Part shown: piece after piece, positions 27,157 through 40,263 of the stretch
Position numbering within the stretch: the stretch's first letter is position 1
Layout: every line of letters begins with the position of its first letter
Assembly: GCA_950295325.1 (NCBI GenBank)
Contig: OX485809.1
Span: forward strand, 41,385,081-41,449,080
From: Polytrichum commune
Lineage: Eukaryota; Streptophyta; Polytrichopsida; Polytrichales; Polytrichaceae
Length of the DNA stretch: 64,000 nucleotides
Direction of reading: 5' to 3'
Made by a program: the position numbers and the translations under genes
Notes under the pieces: model-generated
Told to the model about the DNA's origin: nothing
The model's database searches: none
What the model saw: the letters and a program-made list of their open reading frames with translations, nothing else

Positions 27157-29479
27157 AGGAAAGGAAATTATTTATTTACTTCTATTTTTGACATTGATAC
27201 ATAATTGCATTATTTACTGTTGCTGCTACACCGCAAGACTTGTGAAGCTTTCAGCACACGGAGGATGTGGATTTAGACAATGGAAGGATATGGAATTAGG
27301 GTTTAGGGTTTATTATATTGAGTTTCTCACATCCATACCTCATTTTTTTAGAAGGAACTGGATGTACAAATTGGAACATTGGGAATATATATTGTTGTTT
27401 GAATGTTTACTACTATCTGTCCATTCAAATTTATTTGCTTCCAGTTTACGCAAACAATTACAATCGTCATACGTGCATTCCATGTAATACGACACATTTT
27501 TGCGAGACTAAATTATTTAGGGTGGGGGTTGCTTAAACCAACACTTTAAGCTATTCCACATATATATGGCTATGTGGTTGATATATAAAATATATATTCA
27601 TACTAGCCTCTGTTCTAAACATAGGTATGAAGAAAGAAAAGCATTTTTAGTCTCCATTGAATATTTGATGAATCCTAAAACCCTTGACCCTAAACCCTTA
27701 ACTCAAAACCAATCCATAGTTCATGTGTATGGCAACCTTGCATATGATGAACTATTTGGGAAGTTTACTAATCTTTGGGAACTAATGTTACAAGTGTAGA
27801 ATGGACATTGTTAGGATTAGAGTCGCCTTTTGTATAGTGTGTTGCCTTGTAAACAGGTATTATCACCAGTATCTTGATGCGAAACGGCTGGTTTCTTTAT
27901 GTTAGAACTCTTTCTATTATAATTGATGTTCACTAAACATTTGGTTTTCAAAATTTAAAACGGAACTTAGACAAAAGGGAATTTGCTAAGTTGGGTAGGC
28001 AACACTTGAGATCTTTGAAGTTTTATTTTTTGAGAACAAGAGTTCATGAGAATATTTGTTATATTTGAAGTTAGTGTTTCATACCATATATATATATTGC
28101 TTAAACTGTTTGTATATATGAATTTGAGCTCATATTACGTATGTTTTCGTATTTCCTTGAGAATACGACCACTTTACGGCATTTGTTATATTAATGAGAA
28201 GACGACACCTCGATGATAGGACTCTTTTTTATCTACAAACGTGTCATACTAAAGAGGGAGAACAGTAACTAGGAAAAGACAGGATAAGACTACCGAGCAG
28301 AGTTCGGGAAGTTTTTGAAGCCTTAGTGGCTAATTGCCGGTAGTTGCTACGAAGGGTCGGATTTTTCCCAATTTACATCGGCAAGAGCCGGTCTTTTGTA
28401 AAATCAATCGGCCAATTGCCTATATTTTCATATTTTCATTGGCCAATATCCGATTAAATGGAATTCATATCGGCACTAATTGTTTAAAAAATGTTTGAAA
28501 AGTTATTAGAAATCATTTCTTAGTACAAAATCTTGAATAAGTGAAAAGAAAAGCATGTTCAAAACTTTAAATTTGAAGAGTTAATGTCCTTGGCAGGAAT
28601 TGAACCTAGCAATGCCTTCACTGCTTGTAGGCCAAGGGTCCCCCAATTCTTCATAGAAGCAATTGGATTTGGTCATGGAAAGGTTGCATAATTCAAAAAG
28701 TTTAAGGTTTAGGGTACTTCCTCAAGTGCATCATCAGATGCCCCAGATAAATAGCGCTCTAGATGCTTCCGGCTGAAATCCAATAACTCACAAGAAGAAT
28801 CGGCTACATTTCCGGAACATTTTCTGGTCCATCGGCTAATTGCCGGAGGATTGAAATTACAGTCGGATTGCCATCCGATGGTTGGAAATTTGGACCGGCC
28901 ATGAGGGGAAATCCATCGGCTCATAATGAACTAGCCGTCGGTTTTCCCCGAACATAGCTACCGAGATTGGAATAAAATGGAGCTCAATAACGTAACTTGA
29001 ATGTGTTACTCTTTTCCCAAAAGATCCTGATGATGAATGTATGTGAATGATCACCTACCACCATAGCCACGATGAACATTCAAAATTTCTACACATTGTG
29101 AGGGTCTATACCTGTTGATCTATCTGTAAATTCAATGCAAAAGATGAAATAACTTCAAACATCAAGCCAAAGAACAATCTTTGCCAACTACATTCCCTGC
29201 TATATTGTGAGTGTCATTAATTATAGGTCGGAGTAGTAGAACAAACATTGAGAATGATAAACAAAATCAAATAAAAACTGAAAGAAAGAATGAAAGTCTG
29301 CCCATGTTGGGTAGAGATTTCAATGACTGTAATCTCTTAGGTAGACGGCTCTTTAGTGGTTGCTTTTCTTGTTCACTATGAAGTACAATGCCAATTTGTA
29401 AACTCTCAATTTGTGGCTGGTACATTAATGTGGGTGGAGAAGCTCAGGGCCTGCCCTGAATTGACAAGATTTTTTGAAG
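27157..29479. other. Intergenic stretch, one possible decayed element
   Basis: Telobox TTAGGGTTTAGGGTTTA at 27296-27312 lies just past the TMEM104-like stop. At about 28280-28970 CGG-rich ends (TTCGGGAAG and, reversed, TTCGGGGAAA) suggest an old inverted-repeat element, but the arms are too diverged to call. No gene seen. Confidence 0.35.
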
Positions 29480-29680
29480 GAGCCATAACTCAGGGCCCCC
29501 CAAATCATGTTCACTATGGAGCCTAGAATGGCTAACAATGTTTGAGCAATCTTATTAAAATAGATATTTTTTGTGTCCATTCTTGGACTCACACCTAACC
29601 ATGGTCATAAATGTCCATTTCAGACAAGTAACCATATTAGGCCTGCTTGTGGATTTATGCTCTAAATTGCTAGTAAACCA
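29480..29680 (+). repeat. Dispersed repeat family A, copy 4 (partial)
   Basis: Contains CTCACACCTAACCATGGTCA and ATGTCCATTTCAGACAAGTA, matching the 3' half of the 15112-15450 copy. Confidence 0.55.
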
Positions 29681-29742
29681 TGGAAACTGACACACATCTT
29701 AAATCACTTTCCCCCAGAACATGGGGTATGAATAAAGATAAA

Positions 29743-32700
29743 TTACACGAGGTCTTCTACCAGCCATGGGCCATCATTATACTTCCTCTCTGCTAAATTG
29801 TTGCCCCTGTCTGACACTGAACTACAGCCTACATCTGTATCCGATTGACACAAAATATCACACATTGTGAGCCTAGGCTGACTTGAGCTTGTGCTGGAAG
29901 GTAATTGAACAGTTTCCTTCGAAGGAAAATGTATGCCATCTCCCTTGGGGCGTGCATTGGTTGGAAGTATTATCCAGAGCCACCAATGTCGTCCTCCAAC
30001 ATCCAAGACGTTGCGCAGATTTTGAAGCCTCCCAAGGTCGAACTCATTTGACCAGGCCTACAATCATTCAAAAGAGGCCATCCAAGGAAAGTGTAACTGG
30101 TTCATTAACGAACTTATTTGACAAAAAATTCACGTCCAAGAAAAACTTGGCTAAAAAAGTTATCCTCTAGCTCAACATAACTTTTGGTCCGGAGTTGGTT
30201 GTTTTCCATACAACTCATTCCGACTTCAGGAAATTTGTGGTGCATGCTTGGAGGTAGTGTGGAGCTTTGAACAAAAAGCCATGTCTATTGGTTTATAGAG
30301 GGTGAAACTCATTTTGCCATGCTAAGAGGTGCTAAATCGAGTTTGGCATTTCATGAACTGAAATAATTTACACTTTACTGACATTCAAACACTACCTTAA
30401 GCATGCACCACAAGTGGAGAAAAATTATTGATATTGTATGCAAAACAACCTATGGAAATTCGTAGGGAACCAACTCCCGACGAAAAGTCCCATTCAGTTG
30501 AAGGATAATCCTCTAACAGAACACAGGACCAAACAGGCCTCTTGACAATCAGGAATAGACTTCAAGTATCCTCACGTGGAAACACCCAAAGGGAGTCACA
30601 CAAACATATTTGGAGGAAACAGCAGAGGAATGCTGGGAAGAGTAATAACCCCTGGAGTTGCTTCAGAAAACAATTTCTATAAAATGCTTCTTTTAACAAA
30701 AATGCCTTGTTAAGCAAGAGTACCTCTCCAACACGATGTGCCTCCTGCTGCCGTACTCGATTACCATAGAAATCTATAGTTGTCTGGAAGGTATATCAAC
30801 AATCAAAAGTGACTTCAGTTCTACAAATTACTAGGCTAAGAGTACTGGAATTCACAGAAAAACATAGATGCAAGATTTAGTTCTTTCACTGATTAAGAGA
30901 ATATTTAGAATTGCAACTCAGAATTTGAAAACAAACCTGTGCAGTCAGGACTAGATATATATGCCAGCCGAGTAAGAATGTCATTGATAAGAACACTGCC
31001 AGAGAGAGTACAAACGAAAACAATACACCAGTATTGTCTTCATCATCTTCCTGAAATGCAGAACAGCACAGTAAAGTAGCTCAGTTCTGATTAGCTGTGT
31101 TGTAACTGTGTTGAAATTTAATCAAGTGTACAATGCAAGTAAAAATCTCGCTCCACTAACATTCCAAGCAGCAGATATGATTGTTTTGTACACCAGCACC
31201 AGGTTAAGTATGTCTTTATGAACAGGATAACAGAGTAAAATTTGACCTACTTAGTTTCTAGGGCAAATGTTACAGAGATGTAAAGTTGAATGGTGCATAC
31301 ATTTTCCAGATGAAATAGTGGAATAGCTGCCATGATTGATGAATATAAGCAGCCGATCCACATGTAGAACACTGGTGCAACCAACATGTCAGATGGATTG
31401 TTTGTTCAACCAATTTAATTTTTTTCAATTAATTTCGGAAAATGATTCACATTTTGTTGGTAAAGCTCTATGAAGCAAATACAAAGAACAATGAGTTACT
31501 TGTGAAATGCTCAAATGAGAAACTGCAAAAGCAGACCTTTGAGCAGAAATCCAATGACTTCACAGTACAACTTCACAGTACAAGAATACATGCAGGGCAC
31601 GTGAACTAATACATACATATGAGGTAGTGGAACTTACAGAAAATAAAGAAGAAGCGATAGTTATAAAACCCAATGCAATTGTGCATCCATGCTAAAGAGG
31701 AAGTTAAGGGGATGCTCAAAAAAGAAGGGTGTATGCATTGCATATATCAACTCTTAAAGACAAGACACTACCCCAATTTAAACCAGGCATCTCTAGTGCC
31801 TCCAAAAGACCAAGAATGAAGAGATAAAATAAAAGACCACATAACGGGGAAAAAACATTGAGCAAAAAGGGGTTGCATATAAAGGCAGGATGACAACAAA
31901 ATAATATAGAAAATGCGATGAGGGACAAAATCCTCCAGACAAAATTTATGATGGGGATACGACAATGGTGGTCCATCTTGAGGATGCACCTGCAGTTATA
32001 TGAAACAATTTGAAATTTCAGACTATGCCCATTAAACCTAAATAAATTGTAGACACACGGCCAACTCAATAGAGACAATAGAATGTCCAATAGAATATCC
32101 AAAATAGCATCTCTAAACTTTCACACATCTTAATGGAGGATTACAGACCAAAGGATGACCTTCTTGACATAATTGCGAAGTAAAGATTTTGAATCTACAC
32201 AGAAGTAATCAAAGGATGGCACAAATTATACAACTTTAGCCATTACCTTTTGCAAATGTGACAGTGGTGAGTCATTGGGGGTTTCGGTTTACGACCTGTT
32301 CCATAAGAACAACAAGTTTCAGTTATTCACTGTGACATAGATACAATATCTAATACATTGGTGGATAATCAAAGCTTAACAGTAGAGATAAAACAGAAAG
32401 ACATGCAACCAAATATATCACACACTACAACTTGTGGACATTGCACTCAAACCAATTAGCTCTTATTTGTTCCATTTAATTACACTATGTTCCAGACAGA
32501 TATTAAGAGTTTACCTCCAACTCAAACATGTCAGTTGGTTGGGAGTTGGTTGTTTTGCATACAAGACCTTCCATGTTCAGCAAATTTTGGTGCACGCTTG
32601 GAGGTAGTGTGGAGGTTTAAATGAAGGCCATTGTATATCAGTTCATTGAGGGTCTAACTTATTTTGGCATGTCAAGAAATGCTTGTGATGAGTTTATTCC

Positions 32701-35043
32701 TTGATTGACTGGAATAGGTAGGTCTTCAATCAAATTCAAACGCTGCCTCCAAGCATGCAACACAAGTCCTACCTTATTTTTTTTAAAAATTGATTAATTG
32801 AAATGTAGACCAAATGATGGCAAATCATAGGGGACCAAATTCCATGAAAACCTCATTGAGTTGAAAGTATGATGCTATTGGGTTGGCTCAAATTCATTCA
32901 TACACTTCAATATATTACCAGTTTTCATGATTTGCTAGTGAGTGAACACATATAGCAAACTGAACAGAACAGCATGTACAAAACTACAAAACAACAAGAA
33001 ACAACCCAGCTGTGGTGCACTAGTACCAGTAGATTAAGGTTCTCAATTCTCACATCTTTTGCACCATCTGGCAAAAGGGGTCAATGGACCTCCAATGTCC
33101 ATCTCGTAGCTTGCCCCAGGTATTACATCAGTCCCTGCATCCTAAAAAAAAATTTACATTTTCAGACATCAGTACCCTCCTATACCTTCTTCCAATCCTC
33201 ATGCAAATGCAAGAAACTTCAAAGACTTTCAAAAACTATGGCACTAATGAGGTTTTGAAAATTACAAGCACAGGCACTGATGGCAAATTGCCAGGATTGG
33301 TGATGATGCAATGAAAATAATTGAAGAGGACATTAAAGGCTAGCCACCCTGCAATTGAAAGATGGACCATTCCTTGCCAAGAGTAGAGGTCGTGCATAGA
33401 AGGAAGTACACATGTCAAGAAGAGGTAGATGACAGCGCTGCAATCACAGAAAAAGGAAACACAAAAAGAAATTAGATAAAAAAACCTGGCATCAACAGCA
33501 ACAGATCAACAGAATAATGTAGTGCAGTTAACTCCAAAGTTTGTGTCACCTCTTACTAATTTCTCCTTTGGAATGTAATTTAAAGACTTAATAGCTCTTC
33601 TTCAAACACTCTCGAAGTGGAGAATTAAATTGAATGAATTGGGCCAAAATAAAACTTTTCCTTCATAAAAGTCAAAAGTCTGAGGCTTCTAAATCACAAC
33701 TTTAACAAGAGTAACACATACACACACACACACACGAATTCATTGATGATACAAATGAGTGGTTGCAAAGACATACCAAATCAGAGAAAATGCAAGAATA
33801 ATATACATCGGCCCAGCAGCTTGGACTGTATAGTCCAAACAATGATGAAGCCTCCCAATGAAGGAATGCCATCTGCAATAAATAGATAAATGCTTGTAAG
33901 TATAGTATTTCAGAATAAGACTTATTGACTTCAGTAACCAGGAAACCGTATTTGTTGCAACAAAGTCTGATCAATCTCCTATCTGCCCTTACAGGAACTA
34001 CCATTGGAAAATGCAGCACTTCTTCACTACTGAATAACAAAGAGAGCAACAACACACTACAGTGATTTAAGGTTTTAGAATTGGAACCTCTATTTTGAAG
34101 GAAGGGTTGAAATATATTTAGGAAATTAGAAAGGAAGTAAAGCAGAGGAAGATACGTCTAGTTAGTTTGTGTTTCTACTTTTGATTACAGTAAGCTCAAC
34201 TTAAACGTCTATACTTCCTGAACCCAGTTTTATCAAAAACAATGAACGTGTAGAAGTGAGGTACTAAGGTAAGTGGGCCTTTCATGGTCACTTTTTCTAA
34301 TCACACACCTATATTTGAGAGGTGTGTGGTTAGGTGTGGATCTAAAAACAGACAACAAAAGAGCATCGTGTGTTTGGAAGAGAGTAGAATATGTGCTAAT
34401 TGTTCTAGGCTCAATAGCAATGATTGGGGAGAACCGACCCCTAGTTACAGATAAACCAGTTGAGTTTGAGAAATAACTGATTGAAGTTGAAGAGTTCAGG
34501 AAAACTACCAATCATTTTAGAGGAATCTAGGCAATATACTTCAAATTAATAAAGAAAAACTGAAAGATCACAACATGTAACTGGTTGGACTTGGAAACAC
34601 TGAGATTTTGACCAATTATGTCCAAAAATCTACCTGGACACTGGTCAATAGTGAACATAAGCTTGGAGGGGGGGGGGGGGGGGCGCGGGGGCTATATGAC
34701 GATATGACCTCCAAAAATTATGACAAGAACGGCTACGGACACGATTTGGAATTGATAATTATCTCACATGCGTGTTCACATCCTACAAGACATGGGTGCA
34801 GAGCTAAAACTGTCCATTTAAGACCGTTTACCTTAGTTGTTGTGAAAATGACGGGTTTCTGACAAATTCACATCCAAGGAATATTGTGAGCAAGAAGTGA
34901 AGGAAAAACCAAACTTACGCATAGCGGACCCCTGATGGGCAGCAAAAACCTGTTGTTGGCTGCCTATACAATCCCAGTAGCTCCCGACGTCGCCCAACAA
35001 CCACATTCTTCAACCCAAGCAGGAAACCAAGTAACTTGTGCAT
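29743..35043 (-). CDS. DHHC-type protein S-acyltransferase (ZDHHC16-like)
   Basis: Eleven exons on the minus strand: 34919-35043, 33777-33872, 33266-33437, 33054-33141, 32247-32295, 31961-31989, 31638-31691, 31301-31371, 30937-31050, 30724-30783, 29743-30057; 1173 nt, 390 aa. Two membrane spans precede the zinc-binding Cys-rich domain (WCKRC...THHCHICKRCILKMDHHC); the catalytic Cys is residue 186 of DHHC, followed by PWMHNCIGFYNYRFF, then two more spans. The C-terminal region has TTID in place of the usual TTxE, and ends EFDLGRLQNLRNVLDVGGRHWWLW, which resembles ZDHHC16 (NW..FLGVDTGRHW). The enzyme transfers palmitate to protein cysteines at endomembranes; ZDHHC16 relatives act at ER/Golgi. 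Exon 3's donor is ambiguous among three in-phase GT sites. Introns hold two MITEs and one family A repeat. Confidence 0.92.
30157..30513. mobile_element. MITE family B copy (DHHC gene intron 10)
   Basis: Best-preserved copy. The left end has CTCAACATAACTTTTGGTCC then GGAGTTGGTTGTTTTCCATA; the reversed right end has CAACTGAATGGGACTTTTCG then GGGAGTTGGTT. Sub-terminal arms GCATGCTTGGAGGTAGTGT and, reversed, GCATGCTTAAGGTAGTGTTT are also inverted, so the element can fold along most of its length. Confidence 0.75.
32510..32875. mobile_element. MITE family B copy (DHHC gene intron 4)
   Basis: The left end has GTTGGTTGGGAGTTGGTTGT and TGCACGCTTGGAGGTAGTGT; the reversed right end has TTTCAACTCAATGAGGTTTT and GCATGCTTGGAGGCAGCGTT. 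Confidence 0.75.
34235..34480 (-). repeat. Dispersed repeat family A, copy 5 (reversed, DHHC intron 1)
   Basis: Holds GTGTGTGGTTAGGTGTGGAT and CTAGGCTCAATAGCAATGAT, matching the 17300-17545 copy in the same orientation. A 16-base G run follows at 34668-34683. Confidence 0.65.
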
Positions 35044-35489
35044 CTTGTAGCTTATAAAAAGGTTGAGGATAGAAAAGGTTCCATAATGAAGCCAATTACA
35101 ACAAAAGTTGTAGGTCTAGCTACTCAGTCTTGAAAAGGATTGTCATGCAGTTGACGACTTAGGAAAAACTGTGATTTTTTGCTGCATACACAACAACAAC
35201 AACGAACAACCACAGTCAGGCATTCAACCACTCTTTTGTATGTAGGTGACAAAACGTAACAGTACTTAGATACTAATCCAATCACACAGAGGACCTTCAA
35301 GAATTGGATACAGCCAAAAATGGACTTAAAACTTCCCACAGAAAGAAGATGCAAACATTTCGAGACTTTTCAGAGAGAATCCCTGAGAAAGTGACAACAA
35401 CTAATTGTCGCTTGTTTCTTTTATTTGATATGGTGCCAGTGGTGGAAAGACCAAAAACACCAACCCCGTTTTTCTAGGCAAATAAATGT

Positions 35490-35510
35490 AAACCCTAAAC
35501 CCAAAACCCT
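35490..35510. promoter_or_regulatory. Telobox-like pair upstream of the DHHC gene
   Basis: AAACCCTAAACCCAAAACCCT about 450 bp upstream of the start codon. A second pair, TTAGGGTTAGGGTT, lies at 36388-36401. Regulatory role inferred from position only. Confidence 0.4.
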
Positions 35511-36643
35511 CTATAGAATCAAATTGTAAGGGAACCAAGTTCCAGCATACTGAGGTTTGATGGTAAACAACAGGCACCAGAACTCACAACCACTAAAACA
35601 CCGACAAAGTCTCAAACGTATACAAATCATCAAGTAAATTACAACTACCTTGAGAAGCTAATTATGTTTGTCACTACCACGAGCTTATCATATTGGTCTA
35701 AAGTTCTATCAAAAGCAAGCTTTACAACTTACGGCGACTCCGCTGAGCGCTATAGTATGCCGTAAACACCAATCCCACGGACTTCCAAATGCGTGCTAAT
35801 AGTATGCCGTAAAAACACAGAGATTCTCAGCTACCACATGATGACTCCAATCTTTCAATGCACATTAGTAGTCGTAAATTCATTCATCTGTTAAGAGTCC
35901 TGAGACAGGACACACATTTTTAGTAACGCTAGTTATGATGTTCCATTGTGCTCCATTGAATGTGAACCGAACAAGAAGCCAGCTTTGCTTTCACAACTCA
36001 GTTTTGTAAACCCCATAAAATTGAATCACACTGTTAAACCCTTACAATAATCTCCGTAATTTGCAATGGAATTATGGAACTGTGCATGTGAGCAGATGTT
36101 ACAACACAGTACATGTTGTTCCAACCCCGAGCTCTGTAGTATTTACCCTGTCAACACGAGCCAATCCAAAAACAAAAATGAACAAAATAAACATTTAAAA
36201 TTAAACCTTAAGTTTACACGGCGAACCTGTCGGTGCATCCCAAACAATGCTGGTTGCAAATTTGGATCCGAATCTTTCCAAACCAGCAGAGCCTGTGGAA
36301 GCAATTCTTGGAGTCTTTCGAAGATCCTTGCGGATGTCGGTGAACAGAGTGCTGATGATCATCCGCATTGATCAGCGGACTTTAAAATTAGGGTTAGGGT
36401 TCATGGCCTGCAGGTGGCAGTATCTGAGTATAAGTAAGAAGATGCCCATGTCTTAATAGTTTCGGTGCTCAAAACGGATATGCCTTTCTCGGGCAGGGCA
36501 GCCAAAAACAATTCTTTCAATAGTAATGCCAAGTTTCCATTCATCATTTCTTTTAGAGTCCCAGATCCCAGTTAAGGCGCCGGATAGGGTAAGTAACCAC
36601 TCAAATCGGTTATATTATGCCTGAAGTGCCCGGTTAAAAGAAT

Positions 36644-36876
36644 TAGCTACACTAAATTTAGTGTCATTTAGTGTTTGGAGTTACATAGTGCTATATCTAT
36701 TTATTATTGATGTAGATTTAATCAATCAAAGTTGTAATGTTTTATAATGATCGGACTACCAATTTGGCATTTGTTGGCAAAATATGAGATATACAGTAAA
36801 TAGATATAGCATTGCGCAATTTCAAATAATAAGTGACACTAAATGTAATATTTAGTGTAGCATATGACGTAGCTAA
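36644..36876. mobile_element. Hairpin MITE with ACACTAAAT termini
   Basis: The left arm has CTACACTAAATTTAGTGTCA and TGCTATATCTATTTATTATT; the reversed right arm has CTACACTAAATATTACATTT and TGCTATATCTATTTACTGTA. No coding capacity. Short relatives of its end (CACTAAATATAGTATTTAGT) occur near 48165 and 56658. Confidence 0.7.
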
Positions 36877-39081
36877 CCTATATGAGAGCTAATCAATCTC
36901 ACAACCACACCACCTAGTTACAAATAAGGTTTAAATAAAACCCATCAAACTAGAAGTTAGCTACCTCTTAGGACCTTGCTTATGTGAAGAAATCTTACCT
37001 CATCCATATCCCTAATGCTAACTAAGTTTTTCAAATGACTAGCCCAAGTTTTTCTCTTGAATGTTCACCTTGTATTTTCCCCATCTCTTCTCCCTTATGC
37101 TACGAGGTGGACCACATTATTTCTTACATCGTCCTAAATTAGCATTATTAAATGATAATTTAATATAAACATTTAATGTTCAATGTCCAAATCTAGATCA
37201 ATGATATGATTTCATTATGATTATGGTATTTTATATGATTTCAATCAAAATGAACCACAAATGGTGTGGGCCAAGAAATTATAATGCATCATAATTAGTG
37301 TCATGTTCAAAACTTGGGCTAGTTGAACAAAATTTCAGTTAGTCTACCTAACCTCCTCTCTAAAATCGGATTTTTAAAGCTTAACTATTGTTAGTGTTTA
37401 ACACTCGTCATTCGACCATTGTTGCAAGTGAATTGTGTCAATGTTCATGCATCCTCACCATTCAAATTTTATAATAGACTAGCTTGGGCATGTGTTATCC
37501 CAACTATTGCACATGTGCGTATGAATTAATGTTGTCAAACTAAGGTCATCCCCACACCGTCCACCAAACATGTCATTGTTGAACACATATTGTTCATTCA
37601 TTATTGCAAGTGAACTACGTCAATGCTCATGCACCCCTATTGTTCCAAAGTTCCTAAATGCATAATACAATAGTTATACATGGCCCATGTCATCTCGGTC
37701 CCTTGCATACATGCATATGTAACTCCGCCTTGCACTATCCCCACACCATCCACTCAACATGTTACCATCAACGACCAACACTTTTGGAGTTTTGGAATAG
37801 TGATTGTGTCAAAGTCATGACTACCTTGCAATTTCAAAGTTCCAAAATAATAATAAACCTATGTCGTCCCTACCTGTTGCACATGTGCATGCAAATTAAT
37901 GGCCCATACCATCCCAACACTATCGTCAATAACCAAAGGTTTTGCAACTTCAAAATGGCGACTGCATCAACACCCACATGCCATTCCAAAGTTCCAAAAT
38001 GTATTGTAGATGTATAACATTATTTCAAGGTGGGTTGAGATGGATAAATGATATTTTAGCAGCAATATACTGGATGTGCACTTTAAAGTTGTAGATTTGT
38101 ATACAAAATGCATGTATTCAAATTCGGACTGTCAATAGCTAGCAGCACTCTGTGAAAAGTGTATCGTAATAGGATATCAAAGGGTTCAAAGAGAATGTCC
38201 TTTCATGGCAGAAGAGTGACTTCATGATTTTCCAACATGGATGATTGGGATTTGAGCATGGGGATCACTACACCGATGAACCCCAAAATTAAACTGGAAT
38301 GCATTGTAGCCTCATTCTCCATCAATTGCAACACGTTACCAAGAAGATCATCAAGTGGGCTGTAATTTGAGCTGGGCAACGTTGACAATATATATGACTA
38401 GTATTTGTTGGCAATCTTGGAGTGCGGTGAGTCACTGAGAGTTGGAGTTCTTGTGGGGAATGTTTACTTGGTCACAGGGTAATCTCGCGAGGAATTGTTT
38501 TTTTCAGCCCACAAACATTTTGACATGGCCCTAACAGAGGTGGCATGAAGAATATGGTATCCAAATTTCTTTGTGACATTCATTTAAGGTAACCAGGTTT
38601 TGAAAAACCAAGTTATGATCACCAACACAAATTGTCAGATTGTCTACTATGGCACATGTAATAGTGCCACACCAGCTACAAAGAAGAAGAAGAAAAAGGG
38701 AGAAACAACATTGGTGCAAGGGATTATCATGATGCTCAAGACGCCACCTCACATTGGAAATTATGATGAACCTGATGAGCATTGCGCGCATATCCACTGG
38801 CATTAGTACAACGCATAAAATCTTGAAACGAAGCTCTTGAATAGATTATTTTGTCCGGAGGTAGAAGTTGATAACGCGAAGGTCTCTGCACTTCGAGATG
38901 GAGGATTGCTTGTGCATGAGATTCATGACACCAACACAATCCATCATCATTATTACAGTAAGTTTGGCAACTCATTCGATCAGCATCAGGTACAAGAAAA
39001 TACAAATTTCTCTCAACATAATTAGTAGAACCACAACATTGCTGACTGGGCATTGAAGGTTATTGACTGTCATCTTGTAAA
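36877..39081. other. Gene-free stretch upstream of the Q-rich gene
   Basis: AT-rich, with no conserved frame or element ends. Any 5' leader of the 39082 gene would lie in its last few hundred bases. Confidence 0.4.
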
Positions 39082-40263
39082 ATGGCAAAGAATCCCAACA
39101 ACACTTCACCACCATCACCATCACCATCACCATCACCAACACCAACACCAACACCTGCAAAAGAGATCCGATTCCGGGAGGGGCAGCCTTCCCCTCAAGC
39201 CATACCATTACCTAATTCACCAGGCCCAGCTCCAAATGTTGTATCACCAATCGCATGGGCTGCTGTCTCCAACCTTCACGATGGGCCCAACTCACCTCTA
39301 CCATCATCAAACCAGCAACAATTACAACAATTACCACCACAATTGCAGCAACAACAACAACAACAACCACCGCAATTGCAACAACATCAACAATTACCAC
39401 CACAGTTGCAACAACAACAACAACAACCGCAATTGCAACAACAACATCCACAAATGATGCAAGGAGGCAATCTGCAACCACGAATGCAACCACCAAATGC
39501 CTCAAGCCAGGTGCAAATTAATCCAGTTGGAAACCCGCAAGTTGGAGGGATTAATGTTCCGACGATCCAAAGTTACTCAAGCCCTCAGCAGGCACAGGAA
39601 TCATCATCCTCCCACCCCCTGCAACAACAGGGATACATTAACCCCGCATCGGCTCCGGGATATAATAACAATTATAACAATAATTATCCTGCACCAACTT
39701 TCATCCAGGAGCAACCCAGTCCACATGCAGTTACAGTTTTACAAGGCAGTGAAATTGCAAGTCCAAGGAGGAGGCCAAGTGCTTCCTTGGAATTAGGGTT
39801 GCAAACTTCACGTGGACCACAGAGTAGTAGTAATTCTCAGCAAGGATTTGGACTTGTGGTTCAATCAGGACAAACAAAATACAGTTTCATCAAATCCAAC
39901 AGCGACTCCGATATGGATGATGATCCACCTATTAGCAGTGCCAGGCCAGTTCCAGCTGCTGCTCGGCGACTTTCACAAAGGGTGATGGATTCTTTGCCTC
40001 CTGCAACTGGCAGAGTTAGAACATCAGCACATCAAAGACAAGTAGGCCCTGAAATAACTGTCCTTACAGATGAGTATGGATTTGGACAGAGAGATGTGAT
40101 GCTGCCTCCGGGAACTCCAAGAAACTTGCCGGAGAGTTCTTATGGTGTCCCGCCTTCGCTGCCTTTGCGAATGGATCCGACATCGCCAGCGTGGGAGTAC
40201 GAAACATCTGCAACGACCCCAAACTTCGGTACCTATTCCTCTGGGATTCCTTCAGAATTGTAA
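39082..40263 (+). CDS. Gln/Pro-rich low-complexity protein, function unknown
   Basis: Uninterrupted 393-aa frame. Residues about 9-26 are a Ser/Thr-Pro dipeptide run (SPSPSPTPTPTP) from a CCATCA microsatellite. About 74-130 is dominated by poly-Gln blocks separated by LPP/LQQ. The C-terminal half is complex sequence with SPRRRPSASLELGL, SDSDMDDDPP, RRLSQRVMDSLPP, and EITVLTDEYGFGQRDVMLPPGTPR. The C-terminal part looks like constrained coding sequence and contains basic and acidic short motifs, with no domain I recognise. No signal peptide or membrane span. Glutamine-rich disordered proteins are often transcriptional or RNA-related; that is only a class inference. The ATG at 39082 is the first in frame. 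A further upstream exon cannot be excluded. Confidence 0.65.
   Translation: MAKNPNNTSPPSPSPSPSPTPTPTPAKEIRFREGQPSPQAIPLPNSPGPAPNVVSPIAWAAVSNLHDGPNSPLPSSNQQQLQQLPPQLQQQQQQQPPQLQQHQQLPPQLQQQQQQPQLQQQHPQMMQGGNLQPRMQPPNASSQVQINPVGNPQVGGINVPTIQSYSSPQQAQESSSSHPLQQQGYINPASAPGYNNNYNNNYPAPTFIQEQPSPHAVTVLQGSEIASPRRRPSASLELGLQTSRGPQSSSNSQQGFGLVVQSGQTKYSFIKSNSDSDMDDDPPISSARPVPAAARRLSQRVMDSLPPATGRVRTSAHQRQVGPEITVLTDEYGFGQRDVMLPPGTPRNLPESSYGVPPSLPLRMDPTSPAWEYETSATTPNFGTYSSGIPSEL

Noticed and set aside
28585-28640. tRNA-like 3' half on the minus strand (GGTTCAATTCCTGCC)
   Set aside because: Only about 50 bases can be arranged; no D-arm or normal-length cloverleaf, so not a tRNA gene.
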